In this document: piece by piece, positions 9,205 through 17,907 of the stretch | Numbering within the stretch: position 1 is the first letter of the stretch | Layout of the letters: each line of letters begins with the position of its first letter | From: Bacillus mycoides | GTDB lineage: Bacteria > Bacillota > Bacilli > Bacillales > Bacillaceae_G | Reading direction: 5' to 3' | NCBI RefSeq assembly: GCF_018742245.1 | Contig: NZ_CP036132.1 | Location: 615,001 to 679,000 of the forward strand | Length of the DNA: 64,000 nucleotides | Made by a program: the position numbers and the translations under genes | The notes under the pieces: model-generated | What the model was told of the DNA's origin: nothing | Seen by the model: only the letters and a program-made list of their open reading frames with translations | Database searches by the model: none

Positions 9205-9747
9205 ATGGAGAAATGGGAGTTAGCAAAGGAAATTTATAATACGTCGCGTTTAACGGGCACATTTAAGCTTCGATCAGGACAAGTATCAAATCAATACTTT
9301 GATAAGTACTTATTTGAATCTAACCCAGTACTGTTATTAGAAATTGCCAAACAATTGAAAGAACTCATTCCTCCTGAAACAGAAGTGCTAGCAGGTTTAG
9401 AAATGGGAGGTATTCCAGTAGCAACAGCATTATCTTTACAAACAGGGATTCCAGTTGTATTTGTAAGAAAAGAAGCGAAGAAATATGGAACATGTAAGTT
9501 AGCAGAGGGTATTGATATTGTTGGGAAAAATGTTTGTGTCGTAGAAGATGTCATTACGACAGGCGGTCAAATATTATTAAGCACGAAAGATTTGAGAGAA
9601 TTAGGTGCGAATGTGAACCATGTGCTAGGTGTTATTGAGCGTACAAAAGAAGGAAGAGATAACTTATTAGAAGATGGATTGCAGTTACATTCCTTATTTA
9701 CAATGGCCGAGTTAATTGAAGGAGAAAAGCAACATGCAAAGAGTTGA
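9205..9747 (+). CDS. Type I phosphoribosyltransferase, orotate PRTase-like
   Basis: 180 residues. The PRPP-binding loop is CVVEDVITTGGQ (about residues 112-123), and the flexible-loop region RKEAKKYGTCKLAEG is like that of PyrE. FKLRSGQVSNQYFDKY near the N-terminus matches the orotate phosphoribosyltransferase pattern SGxxSxxYxD. The canonical Bacillus pyrE sits in the pyr operon, so this is probably a stand-alone paralogue and its base specificity is uncertain. The start at 9205 has AAAGGGGAGA upstream; the in-frame TTG at 9181 precedes that site. The gene overlaps the Nudix gene by 14 bases, so the pair is co-translated and may act together in nucleotide metabolism. Confidence 0.8.
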   Translation: MEKWELAKEIYNTSRLTGTFKLRSGQVSNQYFDKYLFESNPVLLLEIAKQLKELIPPETEVLAGLEMGGIPVATALSLQTGIPVVFVRKEAKKYGTCKLAEGIDIVGKNVCVVEDVITTGGQILLSTKDLRELGANVNHVLGVIERTKEGRDNLLEDGLQLHSLFTMAELIEGEKQHAKS

Positions 9748-10156
9748 TGTCGTATATGCACTAATACATGATGAAGAAACAGATAAAATATTAATGGTAC
9801 ATAATGTAGAACAAAACGTTTGGTCACTGCCGGGCGGGGCTGTTGAAAAAGGTGAAACGTTAGAGGAAGCTTTAGTAAGGGAAGTAAAAGAGGAGACAGG
9901 CTTAACTACCGTAACAGGTGGACTTGTCGCAATAAATGAGAAGTTTTTTGAGAAGCAAGGCAATCATGCGCTATTGTTTACATTCCAAGCAAATGTTGTA
10001 ACAGGTGAACTTGGTGCAGAAGATGAAGGAGAAATTTCCGCAATCGAGTGGGTAGATAGAAAAATCGCGAATGAGCGATTCCCATACTACGATGGAGGGT
10101 TCGAATTATTATTAGAAGTTTCCATTCCATACAAGTTTCAACCAGAAACAAAGTAA
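9734..10156 (+). CDS. Nudix hydrolase
   Basis: 140 residues. The complete Nudix box GX5EX7REVXEEXGL is present as GGAVEKGETLEEALVREVKEETGL (split by position: Gly near residue 34, the EE pair near 52-53), so magnesium binding and nucleoside-diphosphate-X hydrolysis are expected. The substrate is not predictable. An in-frame TTG at 9716 sits just before the GAAGGAGA ribosome site, so the ATG at 9734 is chosen. Translation starts inside the 3' end of the phosphoribosyltransferase gene. A perfect terminator follows directly. Confidence 0.88.
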   Translation: MQRVDVVYALIHDEETDKILMVHNVEQNVWSLPGGAVEKGETLEEALVREVKEETGLTTVTGGLVAINEKFFEKQGNHALLFTFQANVVTGELGAEDEGEISAIEWVDRKIANERFPYYDGGFELLLEVSIPYKFQPETK

Positions 10157-10165
10157 GTTAACGAA

Positions 10166-10197
10166 GAAAAACAGGAGCCTCGTGGCTCCTGTTTTTC
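10166..10197. terminator. Bidirectional terminator
   Basis: 14-bp perfect stem (10166-10179 with 10184-10197), loop TCGT, with A and T runs in the stem. It separates the Nudix gene from the convergent vWA gene. Confidence 0.9.
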
Positions 10198-12080
10198 TAT
10201 TCAATCGTCTTCAGTAATAGTTTCTTCAACAATGGTTTAATCTTCAGGCGTAAATCTTCAGCATGATTTGCAACTAAGAAGTGATGGTTATAAATGTTTT
10301 TCATTAGTTGATAAGTTGCTTCTTTCGCTTCGCCTTCTTCGATGAAGATACCGATTACTTCCATACCACTTTTACGAGCGAGTTTGACAGCTTCATGTGT
10401 ATCTAAAATACCGTCTTGTTGATAGTCTAATGCAGAAGGCTCACCGTCTGTAAAGACAAGTAAGAATTTATGCTTTTCTGGTCTTTTCGCAAGCTTTTCA
10501 GAAACGATGCGAATAATATACCCGTCGCGGTTATCTTCTTCTTCGCGAAGTTGCATAATTTCTGGACCGACATTTGGTAACGTTGAGTTTTTATACGTAA
10601 CAACTTCATGAATAACATTCGGTTTATCTTCAGGTTTAGCACTAGAAGCATCTTCCCAAAATCCGCTAATAGCGTGCGGGATTTTTAAAGATTTTAAAGC
10701 TTCATGGAATAGGACCACACTCTTCTTCGTTTCTTCCATTTTGTTATACATAGAACCAGAGCAGTCCACTAATAGTTGGAATGCAACGTCTAATTCTTGA
10801 GATTCTTGTCCTTTTTTATAAAACATCCGCGGCTGCTTTTCTGTATAAATACGAAGGAATTTCTTACGAAGTCTTCCGTAATATTTATCACTATTTGCAT
10901 TCGTTTTGTTTTCAATTGTTTTTTCGATGATTTTCTTTAATTCTTTTACATCTTTATTAACGACTGATTTGATACCTTGGTAATCTTTTTTCTCATCAGG
11001 ATTTGATTTGCGAGCTTCTTTAAATGTATGAGAAGCTCCCACATTATACTTGCCGTATGCACCGTCGTTTTGGCTAGAAGCATGAGACGCTCTTGCTTCT
11101 TCTGTATCAGCACCATCAAAGTTAGATTGTGTACTTTTTTGGGAAGTACCTTGTACAGAACCAAGTGCTTGGTCACCATCTTCTGATTCACGAGCAGTAT
11201 CACCCATCATATTTGTTTTTGTTCCGCTTTCTAATTCAAAGCGGAAAAAGTTCTCGTTTTCATTGTTTTTATTTTCACGGTGCCATGTCGAGAAGCTTTC
11301 ATCCATTTTGTTTTTGTTATCATCGTCATCTAGGAGCTGCGTATCATCATTTGCTAATTTTTCAGCGCGACTGTCTTTCTCATCTGCAATAACAGATAAA
11401 TAAAGCGGGGCATGTCCGAAATAATTATTAAGCATATCACTTTCAAGAAGTCCTTCTAAGCGATAGCGAATTTTCTCAACGATATACATAATATCTTCCG
11501 TATTACGAGCTTGGAATGTTTCATGCAAAATTGATTCAATTTGCTCGAAATATTCATTATTAAACATTTCATATTTATCACTCGTTAATGAAAGATAGCA
11601 TAGACAAAATAGACGGTCACCGTGATAGTTACGAACACGATTTATTTCATTTTGTGAGCCAAAGTAATTGCGATACATTTCTTTTCGGCGTTTAAAAATG
11701 TGTTTTGTGCCAGGACGTAAATTTTTGACGATTTCCTCAACACGTAAATCTTCTAATAGAACAAATAATTGTGTTAAAAACTTTTTTAGAGGCGATTCTT
11801 GTAATTCAATCGCATAAGAACGAATTAAAGTCATGTCCGAGTAATGTTTATTACCAAGTGCCTTTAAGAACACTTCGCTTTTTAATCCGATTACTGTATC
11901 CTCTTCTTTTCGATCATCCCAAAAGTGACTAATGACAACCTTTTTTTCAATTTCGTCGTAGTATGCTTTATAGCCATACTCAAGATAGGCATCGTCTTCT
12001 TTTAGAAGAGCATACATTAAGTTTTCCATTTGTAGAAACAGCGACGCATCAATTTTTTTGTCACTAAAAATTTGTCTCAT
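10197..12080 (-). CDS. yojO: von Willebrand factor A domain protein (YojO/NorD/CobT-like)
   Basis: 627 residues with no signal peptide or membrane segment. The N-terminal 280 residues are helical. The middle (about 280-360) is low-complexity and rich in Asp, Ser, Asn and Gln. The C-terminal 190 residues form a vWA domain with an intact metal-ion site DCSGSM (Asp439, Ser441, Ser443) and a distal FTDGEPS. The partner gene, ending three bases upstream, encodes a MoxR-type AAA ATPase. Such MoxR/vWA pairs remodel or load metal into a client protein. B. subtilis YojO has this layout and is named after nitric-oxide reductase activation, but no nor or chelatase genes lie nearby, so the client is unknown. 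Confidence 0.85.
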   Translation of the reverse strand: MRQIFSDKKIDASLFLQMENLMYALLKEDDAYLEYGYKAYYDEIEKKVVISHFWDDRKEEDTVIGLKSEVFLKALGNKHYSDMTLIRSYAIELQESPLKKFLTQLFVLLEDLRVEEIVKNLRPGTKHIFKRRKEMYRNYFGSQNEINRVRNYHGDRLFCLCYLSLTSDKYEMFNNEYFEQIESILHETFQARNTEDIMYIVEKIRYRLEGLLESDMLNNYFGHAPLYLSVIADEKDSRAEKLANDDTQLLDDDDNKNKMDESFSTWHRENKNNENENFFRFELESGTKTNMMGDTARESEDGDQALGSVQGTSQKSTQSNFDGADTEEARASHASSQNDGAYGKYNVGASHTFKEARKSNPDEKKDYQGIKSVVNKDVKELKKIIEKTIENKTNANSDKYYGRLRKKFLRIYTEKQPRMFYKKGQESQELDVAFQLLVDCSGSMYNKMEETKKSVVLFHEALKSLKIPHAISGFWEDASSAKPEDKPNVIHEVVTYKNSTLPNVGPEIMQLREEEDNRDGYIIRIVSEKLAKRPEKHKFLLVFTDGEPSALDYQQDGILDTHEAVKLARKSGMEVIGIFIEEGEAKEATYQLMKNIYNHHFLVANHAEDLRLKIKPLLKKLLLKTIE

Positions 12081-12083
12081 GAA

Positions 12084-12977
12084 TTATTCCTCAAAGAAAT
12101 AACTTTCTGCTAATTCACGGACAGTCATTTGTTCTGTTTCATCGTTTAATTTTGCGATAATACTACGTTCAATTGCACGCATAACAGGAATATATACACC
12201 TAAATCACATGCATCGATAATGCCACGAATACTAGCTGCTTCTTCACTTACGCGTCCATCACGAGCTAAAGGCATAAGATCGCTTGCGAATGCAACGAAC
12301 TTTTCAATTGTTGCAACATCATTTAATTTTGATTCAGATAGTAATAGTTCTTTTAATGTATCACCTTGAATGTAAGGAACTTCAATAATAACGAAACGGT
12401 TTTTTAACGCTTCGTTTAGTTCACTTGTCCCAACATAACCTTCGTTAATCGCAGCGATTACGCGATATTCGTCATCACCGTATACAACTTCTTGTGTAAA
12501 TGGGTTTGTAATCATTTTACGATAATCTAACGCACCATGAAGAAGTGGTAATGTTTCAGGTTTTGCCATATTGATTTCATCAATATATAAGAAATGACCG
12601 TTCTTCATTGCCTTCATAAGAGGACCATTAACGAATGTAACTTCAGATGCACCCTCTTTTGTTTGTAATGTGTTGTATCCTAAAATACCTTCTACATCTA
12701 AGTCGACAGAACAGTTAATGCTATGCATTGGTTTTTGGAATAAAGAAGAAAGAGTTTCCGCTAGTACTGTTTTACCACTACCAGTTGGTCCTTTTAATAG
12801 AATGTTTTTACCAAGTAAAAGTGCTGTAATGGCATCTTCAATAATGCTGTTATCAGATGCTTTATATATTTTCTTTCCAATTAAATGTGCATTTTCGCCA
12901 GCTTCTTGTTTGTTTTTTTCGTGAAGGGCTGAGAGCTGTTGTTTTAAATCAGCGTGTATATGAAATTGTTCTAACAT
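12084..12977 (-). CDS. yojN: MoxR-family AAA+ ATPase (YojN/NirQ/CobS-like)
   Basis: 297 residues. Walker A GPTGSGKT is at 63-70, Walker B is FLYIDEINMAKPE, and sensor and arginine-finger regions follow (EALKNRFVIIEVP). This is the NirQ/NorQ/CobS/GvpN branch of MoxR ATPases. It works with the downstream vWA protein, whose gene begins three bases after this one ends. The open frame extends 36 codons further upstream to 13085 with hydrophobic, unlikely sequence. AGGTGGG lies seven bases before the ATG at 12977, which is taken as the start. Confidence 0.88.
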   Translation of the reverse strand: MLEQFHIHADLKQQLSALHEKNKQEAGENAHLIGKKIYKASDNSIIEDAITALLLGKNILLKGPTGSGKTVLAETLSSLFQKPMHSINCSVDLDVEGILGYNTLQTKEGASEVTFVNGPLMKAMKNGHFLYIDEINMAKPETLPLLHGALDYRKMITNPFTQEVVYGDDEYRVIAAINEGYVGTSELNEALKNRFVIIEVPYIQGDTLKELLLSESKLNDVATIEKFVAFASDLMPLARDGRVSEEAASIRGIIDACDLGVYIPVMRAIERSIIAKLNDETEQMTVRELAESYFFEE

Positions 12978-13077
12978 GTATTTCCCACCTAACATTATTT
13001 TCATAAAGTAATACATCTTATGATAACTTGTTTTAATATGGTATGCAAAGAAAAGGAGAGAGGGGAAATGTAAAAGA

Positions 13078-13106
13078 AAAAGCAATCAATATTATATTGA
13101 TTGCTT
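13078..13106 (-). terminator. Terminator of cardiolipin synthase gene
   Basis: 11-bp stem AAGCAATCAAT/ATTGATTGCTT (13080-13090 with 13096-13106), followed on the - strand by TTTTTCTTTT. It overlaps the cls stop codon. Confidence 0.85.
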
Positions 13107-14634
13107 ATAGCAAAGGAGAAATGAGTCGCATGAAAGACTCTAATATTCGTTTTTTGATACTTCTTTTTTGGAACGAGTTCCATTTAATTTCAGTGGAATG
13201 CTTAAAGTCTTCTTCAAAATCATGTTTAATATCATGAACGGTTTCTGATTCATAAAGTACACTAATAATTTCATAATTTAACTCAAAGCTACGCACATCC
13301 ATATTTGCTGTTCCAATTGTTGCGATCTTATCATCAACGAGTACAATTTTCGCATGCATAAAACCATCTTTATAACTGTAAATGGAAGCACCGGCTTTTA
13401 AAAGTGGAGTGAAATAGGATTGAGATGCTTGATCACTAATAATACTATCACTTTTACCTGGATATAAAATGCGTACATCTATGCCGGATATTGCACTTAA
13501 GCGTAATAATGTTAAAGTTTCTTGATCGGGAATAAAGTATGGCGTAGCGATCCAAATAGATTTTTTGGCAGAGCCCATAACAGCTAGTAACGTATTACGA
13601 ATACTTTTATCATCTGAGCTTGGTCCACTTGCTACAATTTGAACAGCACCTTCTGCATTCGAAATTTCTTTACCAGGGAAGTATTGTACATTCATAAATT
13701 GATCCCAAGAATAGTTACTTAAACCACTAGAGGCATAGAGCCAATCTTCTAGAAAGATTGCTTGTAATTTATATAATGCTTTTCCTTCTATTTTTAAATG
13801 ACTATCACGCCAAACGGGAAATTTCTTTGAACGGCCGAGATATTCGTCACCGACGTTGAGTCCTCCAGTAAATCCAATTTCTCCATCTACAATAACAATT
13901 TTACGATGGTTACGATAATTGACTGTTTCAAGTAACCAAGCTGAAAAAATAGGGTCAAATTCCACAATTTCAACTCCAGCTTCTTTCATAGGCTGTAAAA
14001 ATCGTCTTCTTAACGTGTTACTTCCGAGTCCATCATAAAGGAAGCGTACAATAACCCCGGATTTTGCCTTCTTTATTAAAGCATCCCGAACTTTTGTACC
14101 AATCTCATCGGCTTTATAAATATAGTATTGAATATGTATATGGTGTTTTGCATGCTCAATAGCGTGCAGAATTTCTGAAAATGTTTGATCTCCGTTTGTT
14201 AAAAGTTTTGTAGTCGTTCTATCTGCGGCAGGACCGCCTCCGAATTTTTGTACTACTTCTGTTAAATGGATAGAACGCTCATGTAATGGAACTGTAAGAG
14301 AAAGTTCTAGTCGTCTTCCTTCTAATATTTCACGGAATAACTTTCTTTGCTCTTCTGAGCGATGTAGATGCTTTTTTCTTCTCCAACGGCTACGCCCGAA
14401 AAGGGAGTATAAAAGCACACCTAAAACAGGAAGAAGTGCTAATACTAAAAACCACGCTAAGGTGCTTTGAGGAGACCTGTTTTCGATAAAAATAACGAAC
14501 GAAATTCCAACGATTGTAATAGACCATAATACACCGACGAATGTATATAACGAGATAATCGATGTATTTAATAGGAAGAGAACGATAGATACAATTGTAA
14601 ATACCAATAATAATTGAACGATAGGCTTCTTCAT
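13105..14634 (-). CDS. cls: Cardiolipin synthase (phospholipase D superfamily)
   Basis: 509 residues. Two N-terminal membrane segments (about 8-28 and 35-55) are followed by two PLD domains. The first HKD motif is HRKIVIVDGEIGFTGG (near residue 240) and the second is HAKIVLVDDKIATIGTANMD (near residue 425), so both catalytic His-Lys-Asp sets are intact. The enzyme condenses two phosphatidylglycerols to cardiolipin and glycerol in the membrane. The length and architecture match bacterial ClsA. It is monocistronic and divergent from the small glycine-rich genes; the upstream region to 14700 is AT-rich. Confidence 0.94.
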   Translation of the reverse strand: MKKPIVQLLLVFTIVSIVLFLLNTSIISLYTFVGVLWSITIVGISFVIFIENRSPQSTLAWFLVLALLPVLGVLLYSLFGRSRWRRKKHLHRSEEQRKLFREILEGRRLELSLTVPLHERSIHLTEVVQKFGGGPAADRTTTKLLTNGDQTFSEILHAIEHAKHHIHIQYYIYKADEIGTKVRDALIKKAKSGVIVRFLYDGLGSNTLRRRFLQPMKEAGVEIVEFDPIFSAWLLETVNYRNHRKIVIVDGEIGFTGGLNVGDEYLGRSKKFPVWRDSHLKIEGKALYKLQAIFLEDWLYASSGLSNYSWDQFMNVQYFPGKEISNAEGAVQIVASGPSSDDKSIRNTLLAVMGSAKKSIWIATPYFIPDQETLTLLRLSAISGIDVRILYPGKSDSIISDQASQSYFTPLLKAGASIYSYKDGFMHAKIVLVDDKIATIGTANMDVRSFELNYEIISVLYESETVHDIKHDFEEDFKHSTEIKWNSFQKRSIKKRILESFMRLISPLL

Positions 14635-14748
14635 TTCTATAAAATTCCTCTAATCTTTCTTAAATATAGACTTCTTATATAAAAGGTGTAATCTGACATT
14701 CTTATTATAAAGTGTTTTGTTTTTTTTACAAAATATAGACATTTTCCC

Positions 14749-14778
14749 CATGCTTTCCGCATTTGTCCTACATACAGT
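14749..14778 (+). promoter_or_regulatory. Possible sporulation (sigma-E or sigma-K-like) promoter
   Basis: CATACAGTA at 14771-14779 matches the sigma-E -10 (CATACANT) and also sigma-K (CATANNNTA). Fifteen bases upstream CATGCTT (14749-14755) resembles the sigma-E -35. It lies 39 bases before the start of the glycine/tyrosine-rich gene. The match is suggestive only. Confidence 0.4.
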
Positions 14779-14817
14779 ATATTATTACATTTTTATATAG
14801 AAAAGGGGATGAATAAA

Positions 14818-15036
14818 ATGTATGGTCGTCCAGTTGGAGGCTTCGGACATGGCGGATTTCATGGGAGTTTTGGACATTCTCCATTTTTGGGCGGAGGATT
14901 CTTTCCAGGATTTGTAGCAGGGGCTTTACTTAGTCCTGCGTTTGGCTATGGCGGATATGGTTATCCATATTATTCAGATACTCCATACTATACGGAGTAT
15001 GAACAGTATCCTTACTATTCATACAACACATATTAA
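14818..15036 (+). CDS. Small Gly/Phe/Tyr-rich protein of unknown function
   Basis: 72 residues. Composition is extreme: the N-terminal half is Gly/His/Phe-rich (GFGHGGFHGSFGHS), followed by GGGFFPGFVAGALLSPAFG, one weakly hydrophobic stretch, and a C-terminal Tyr/Pro-rich tail. There is no signal peptide and no known catalytic motif. The ATG at 14809 abuts the AAAAGGGG ribosome site, so 14818 is used. The next gene encodes a second protein that repeats the GGGFFPG-FAG-L core, so the two are likely duplicates acting together. Composition like this is seen in spore surface proteins of Bacillus, and the promoter guess fits, but function is unproven. Confidence 0.75.
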   Translation: MYGRPVGGFGHGGFHGSFGHSPFLGGGFFPGFVAGALLSPAFGYGGYGYPYYSDTPYYTEYEQYPYYSYNTY

Positions 15037-15067
15037 AGTAGGGAAATTGAAAAGGAGAGGAAGAGAA

Positions 15068-15382
15068 ATGAACTATATACTAAATCACGGAGGATATTAT
15101 CGTAATCATCATGGTGGGGGAGGACATCATCACCATGGTGGACACAATCATTATGATCATCATCACCACCATCACGGCGGCAGCTGGGGTGGCGGCTCGT
15201 GGGGCGGAGGATTCTTTCCAGGAAGTTTTGCTGGTGGAGTATTAGGGGGACTTACAGCTGGAGCATTAACAGGTGCAGCTAGTGGTGGGGGATATTACCC
15301 AGCGCCGTATCCAGTAACTTACCCAATGCCATATCCAGCACCATACCCAGGTTATCAGCAAATACCGTATCCAAATTATTAA
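15068..15382 (+). CDS. Small His/Gly-rich protein with Pro/Tyr-rich tail
   Basis: 104 residues. A histidine-rich region (about residues 14-36, with runs of four and six His) is followed by GSWGGGSWGGGFFPGSFAGG, a small-residue hydrophobic stretch, and a tail of PYP-type repeats (APYPVTYPMPYPAPYPGY). The central GGGFFPG block is shared with the gene 31 bases upstream. The histidine cluster could bind Ni, Zn or Cu. The start at 15068 follows AAAGGAGAGG. The longer open frame upstream runs through the previous gene in another frame and is not used. I assign no function; a surface or spore-coat role is a guess. Confidence 0.75.
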   Translation: MNYILNHGGYYRNHHGGGGHHHHGGHNHYDHHHHHHGGSWGGGSWGGGFFPGSFAGGVLGGLTAGALTGAASGGGYYPAPYPVTYPMPYPAPYPGYQQIPYPNY

Positions 15383-15420
15383 ATTAAAAAAGAGGATATC
15401 CTCTTTTTTAATTTAATAAT
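15375..15420. terminator. Perfect 46-bp palindromic terminator
   Basis: Bases 15375-15397 are the exact reverse complement of 15398-15420, with no unpaired loop. The centre is GAGGATATCCTC flanked by A and T runs. It includes the stop codon of the His-rich gene and ends that operon. Confidence 0.85.
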
Positions 15421-15506
15421 TTATTTATAAAATACTTCCAAAATTAAGGTGAAAATATGTTAATATTTTGTTATTGTAATTCAGTATATTAAATGCAAAT
15501 TTTGAT

Positions 15507-15603
15507 TTTATCCCGCTATTTGTGGGCAGTAAAATTTCCACCTCAAAATTCAGGTGGAAGCCCTGCTACCCGTAAACGCCCACTGATTAAAGTTTCACTT
15601 TAT
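15507..15603 (+). repeat. bcr1-type dispersed repeat, copy A (97 bp, internally deleted)
   Basis: Begins TTTATCCCGCTATTTGTGGG and ends ACTGATTAAAGTTTCACTTTAT, so TTTAT occurs at both ends as in bcr1 elements. Compared with full copies it lacks the part coding the 3' hairpin loop (joined at CGCCC/CCCAC) and about 20 bases in the middle. Confidence 0.85.
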
Positions 15604-15914
15604 ATTATTATTCGTGAATCGTTGCATTTTGTATTTTAATCTCTATTTCATTATGTATCGGCAGTTAGATTTATATCTTAACATTTCATGAAATAAAAGA
15701 GATTAGATGTGAGGCCACATTAGTAGGGAGCAGAGGCTAATAGTGATGAAATTGTCACTTGGAAAATTCAAAGAATGCAAGAGAATACTGTATAATAAGC
15801 TTAAATAAGCAGAGAGATGAGAAGCTTCTACTATAATTAAAACAGCACGATATTGCTTTTTTTTATAAATAATATTATGTTATTTTAATCGGCCTATTTA
15901 GAAAAAGTTTGTGA
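15604..15914. other. Intergenic DNA between two bcr1 copies; possible short RNA
   Basis: No ORF with a ribosome site. A possible promoter TTCAAA-N18-TATAAT (15767-15796) is followed by about 70 bases with a short stem-loop AGCA/TGCT and eight Ts (about 15848-15867). This could be a small RNA gene, but the terminator stem is weak. The inverted sequence ATTAG...CTAAT near 15718-15741 is also notable. Confidence 0.25.
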
Positions 15915-16072
15915 TTTATCCCGCTATTTGTGGGCAGTAAGACTCCCACCTCAAAATTCGGTGAATGCGAGGAAGTTAGGTGGGAGATAACTGCCCGTAA
16001 AAGCCCGATTGGTGAAGGCTAATAATCAGTGGGGGATGGACAAAACCCCCACTGATTAAAGTTTCACTTTAT
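15915..16072 (+). repeat. bcr1-type dispersed repeat, copy B (158 bp, full length)
   Basis: TTTAT at 15915-15919 and 16068-16072. It contains the 11-bp hairpin ATCAGTGGGGG/CCCCCACTGAT (16025-16035 with 16046-16056) and the complementary GGGCAGT...ACTGCCC segments. It ends 93 bases before the GGDEF-EAL gene and could lie in its 5' untranslated RNA. Confidence 0.9.
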
Positions 16073-16165
16073 GTAAAGGCATATTGTTAGAAAATGAAAT
16101 ATCTCTATTTCTATGAAGAGAAACGAATTGTGTTTTAGTCAGATAGGAAGCAAGGAGAGATGCGC

Positions 16166-17869
16166 ATGCTAGAACAAAGAGGTCATGCATTATATGACTC
16201 TTCATTGCAAGATTTAAAATTAGCATTAGATGAGTCTTCAATTGTTGCTATTACAGACCGAAATGGTCTTATTACATATGTGAATGATAAATTTTGTAAA
16301 ATCTCAAAATATAAAAGAGAAGAGTTAATAGGAAAAGATCACCGTATTTTAAATTCCGGATATCATCCGAAAGCATTTTTTCAAATCCTATGGAAGCGTA
16401 TTTTGAGTGGAAAAGTCTGGACGGGGGAAATTCGAAATCAAGCAAAAGATGGTACGTATTATTGGGTTAAAACAACAATTGTTCCATTTTTAAATGAAAA
16501 GGGAGAACCCTATCAATTTATTGCAATTCGAAATGATATAAGTAGTAGGAAAGAAGCAGAGCAAAGATTACGATTAAGCGAAAGTCGTTATAGGGAACTT
16601 GCTTATCATGATGCGTTAACAAGTTTACCAAACCGTTTACAGTTAATTACGACTGTAAATAAGATGATCGCAGAGAAAATAGAGTTTGGCATGATTTACT
16701 TTGATTTAGATCGCTTTAAATTAGTGAATGATACGTTAGGTCATATGATAGGAGATTTACTTTTAAGTGAAGTCGCTTCCCGATTGCATTATGTACTAGG
16801 AGATAAAGATGTTCTGGCTAGGCTTGGTGGAGATGAATTTGTACTATTAACAAAAAAACATACACAAGATGAGATGAGGCAGTTAGCGACATCTGTGTTG
16901 TCATGCTTTCAAGCACCATTTATGCTGGAAGGTCATGAAGTATATATTTCAGCCAGTCTAGGACTTTGTTCCTATCCGCAAGATGGAAAAGACGTTGAAA
17001 CATTATTGAAAAATTCAGATTTAGCCATGTATAGTGCGAAAGAGCAAGGAAGAAATGGGGCGTGCTTCTTTACAGATGAATTACGTGCGAAAATAAATCG
17101 TAGAATGAAAATAGAGTTTGCTTTGCAAAAAGCAATTCGTGACGAAGAATTAAAAGTGGCATTACAGCCCATTATTGATTTGAAAACAAAGAAATGTACT
17201 GGTATTGAGGCTTTAGTACGCTGTAAGACAGAAGAAGGTCCTATTTCACCAAGTGAATTTATACCTGTAGCTGAAGAGTGTGGACTTATTATAAAACTAG
17301 GAGACTGGGTACTAGAAAAGTCATGTCGATTGTTTAAAACTTTGCCAGAGTATCAAGAGGGACTGAAGTTATCTGTTAATTTATCAATACAACAATTGAT
17401 GCAAAAGCGCTTTATTTTATCTGTTCGTAGTATATTGAAGCGAACAGGGTTTCCGCCAAATCGTTTAATATTAGAAATAACAGAAAGTATAGCTGTACGT
17501 CATTTTGATTATATTATTGCTACATTACAAGAATTAAGAAGTATGGGGATTTTAATCGCTTTAGACGATTTCGGAACAGGGTATTCCTCATTATATTATT
17601 TGAAAAAACTACCACTTGATATTGTGAAAATTGATCGTAATTTTATTCGTGAGTTTCATTATGATCACGCACAGCCAGAGCGAACGATTGTAAAATCAGT
17701 TATTGAAATTGCCCATAGTTTAAATTTATTAGTGGTTGCTGAAGGGGTAGAAACGGTAGAACAAGAAAGTTTATTAAAATCAATGGGTTGCGACTTTGTA
17801 CAAGGTTTTTATTATGCGAGACCGTTAGATGTAGGTGAACTAAAAGAAAAGTTATTAACTGACTTTTAA
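16166..17869 (+). CDS. PAS-GGDEF-EAL cyclic-di-GMP turnover protein
   Basis: 567 residues, cytosolic, with no membrane segment. A PAS domain with PAC (about 15-135) precedes a GGDEF domain with intact GGDEF at about 221-225 and LTSLPNR, then an EAL domain with [15 protein letters not shown] and KIDRNFI intact. Both diguanylate cyclase and phosphodiesterase activities are therefore possible. The inhibitory RxxD site before GGDEF is absent (GDKD instead). The PAS domain is the likely sensor. The ATG at 16160 touches the AAGGAGA ribosome site, so 16166 is used. B. cereus-group c-di-GMP genes are named cdgA-L; this resembles the PAS-GGDEF-EAL member, but I cannot fix the letter. Confidence 0.93.
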   Translation: MLEQRGHALYDSSLQDLKLALDESSIVAITDRNGLITYVNDKFCKISKYKREELIGKDHRILNSGYHPKAFFQILWKRILSGKVWTGEIRNQAKDGTYYWVKTTIVPFLNEKGEPYQFIAIRNDISSRKEAEQRLRLSESRYRELAYHDALTSLPNRLQLITTVNKMIAEKIEFGMIYFDLDRFKLVNDTLGHMIGDLLLSEVASRLHYVLGDKDVLARLGGDEFVLLTKKHTQDEMRQLATSVLSCFQAPFMLEGHEVYISASLGLCSYPQDGKDVETLLKNSDLAMYSAKEQGRNGACFFTDELRAKINRRMKIEFALQKAIRDEELKVALQPIIDLKTKKCTGIEALVRCKTEEGPISPSEFIPVAEECGLIIKLGDWVLEKSCRLFKTLPEYQEGLKLSVNLSIQQLMQKRFILSVRSILKRTGFPPNRLILEITESIAVRHFDYIIATLQELRSMGILIALDDFGTGYSSLYYLKKLPLDIVKIDRNFIREFHYDHAQPERTIVKSVIEIAHSLNLLVVAEGVETVEQESLLKSMGCDFVQGFYYARPLDVGELKEKLLTDF

Positions 17870-17870
17870 T

Positions 17871-17907
17871 AAAAAAAAAGAGAAGCGGAAAGCTTCTCTT
17901 TTTTTTT
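17871..17907. terminator. Bidirectional terminator
   Basis: Stem AAAAAGAGAAGC/GCTTCTCTTTTT around GGAAA, with long A and T runs. It serves the GGDEF-EAL gene and the convergent amino-acid transporter. Confidence 0.9.

Noticed and set aside
13086..13183. N-terminal extension of the MoxR gene to 13085 and overlapping frames
   Set aside because: The extension crosses the promoter/ribosome-site region of the true start and is compositionally unlike coding DNA.
15110..15180. His run as an affinity tag or cloning artefact
   Set aside because: The His stretches are irregular, mixed with Gly, Asn, Tyr and Asp, and the gene is flanked by native chromosomal sequence with a duplicate neighbour.
15604..16165. 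c-di-GMP riboswitch upstream of the GGDEF-EAL gene
   Set aside because: The conserved GEMM core and its tetraloop receptor sequences are not present; the structured part is bcr1.
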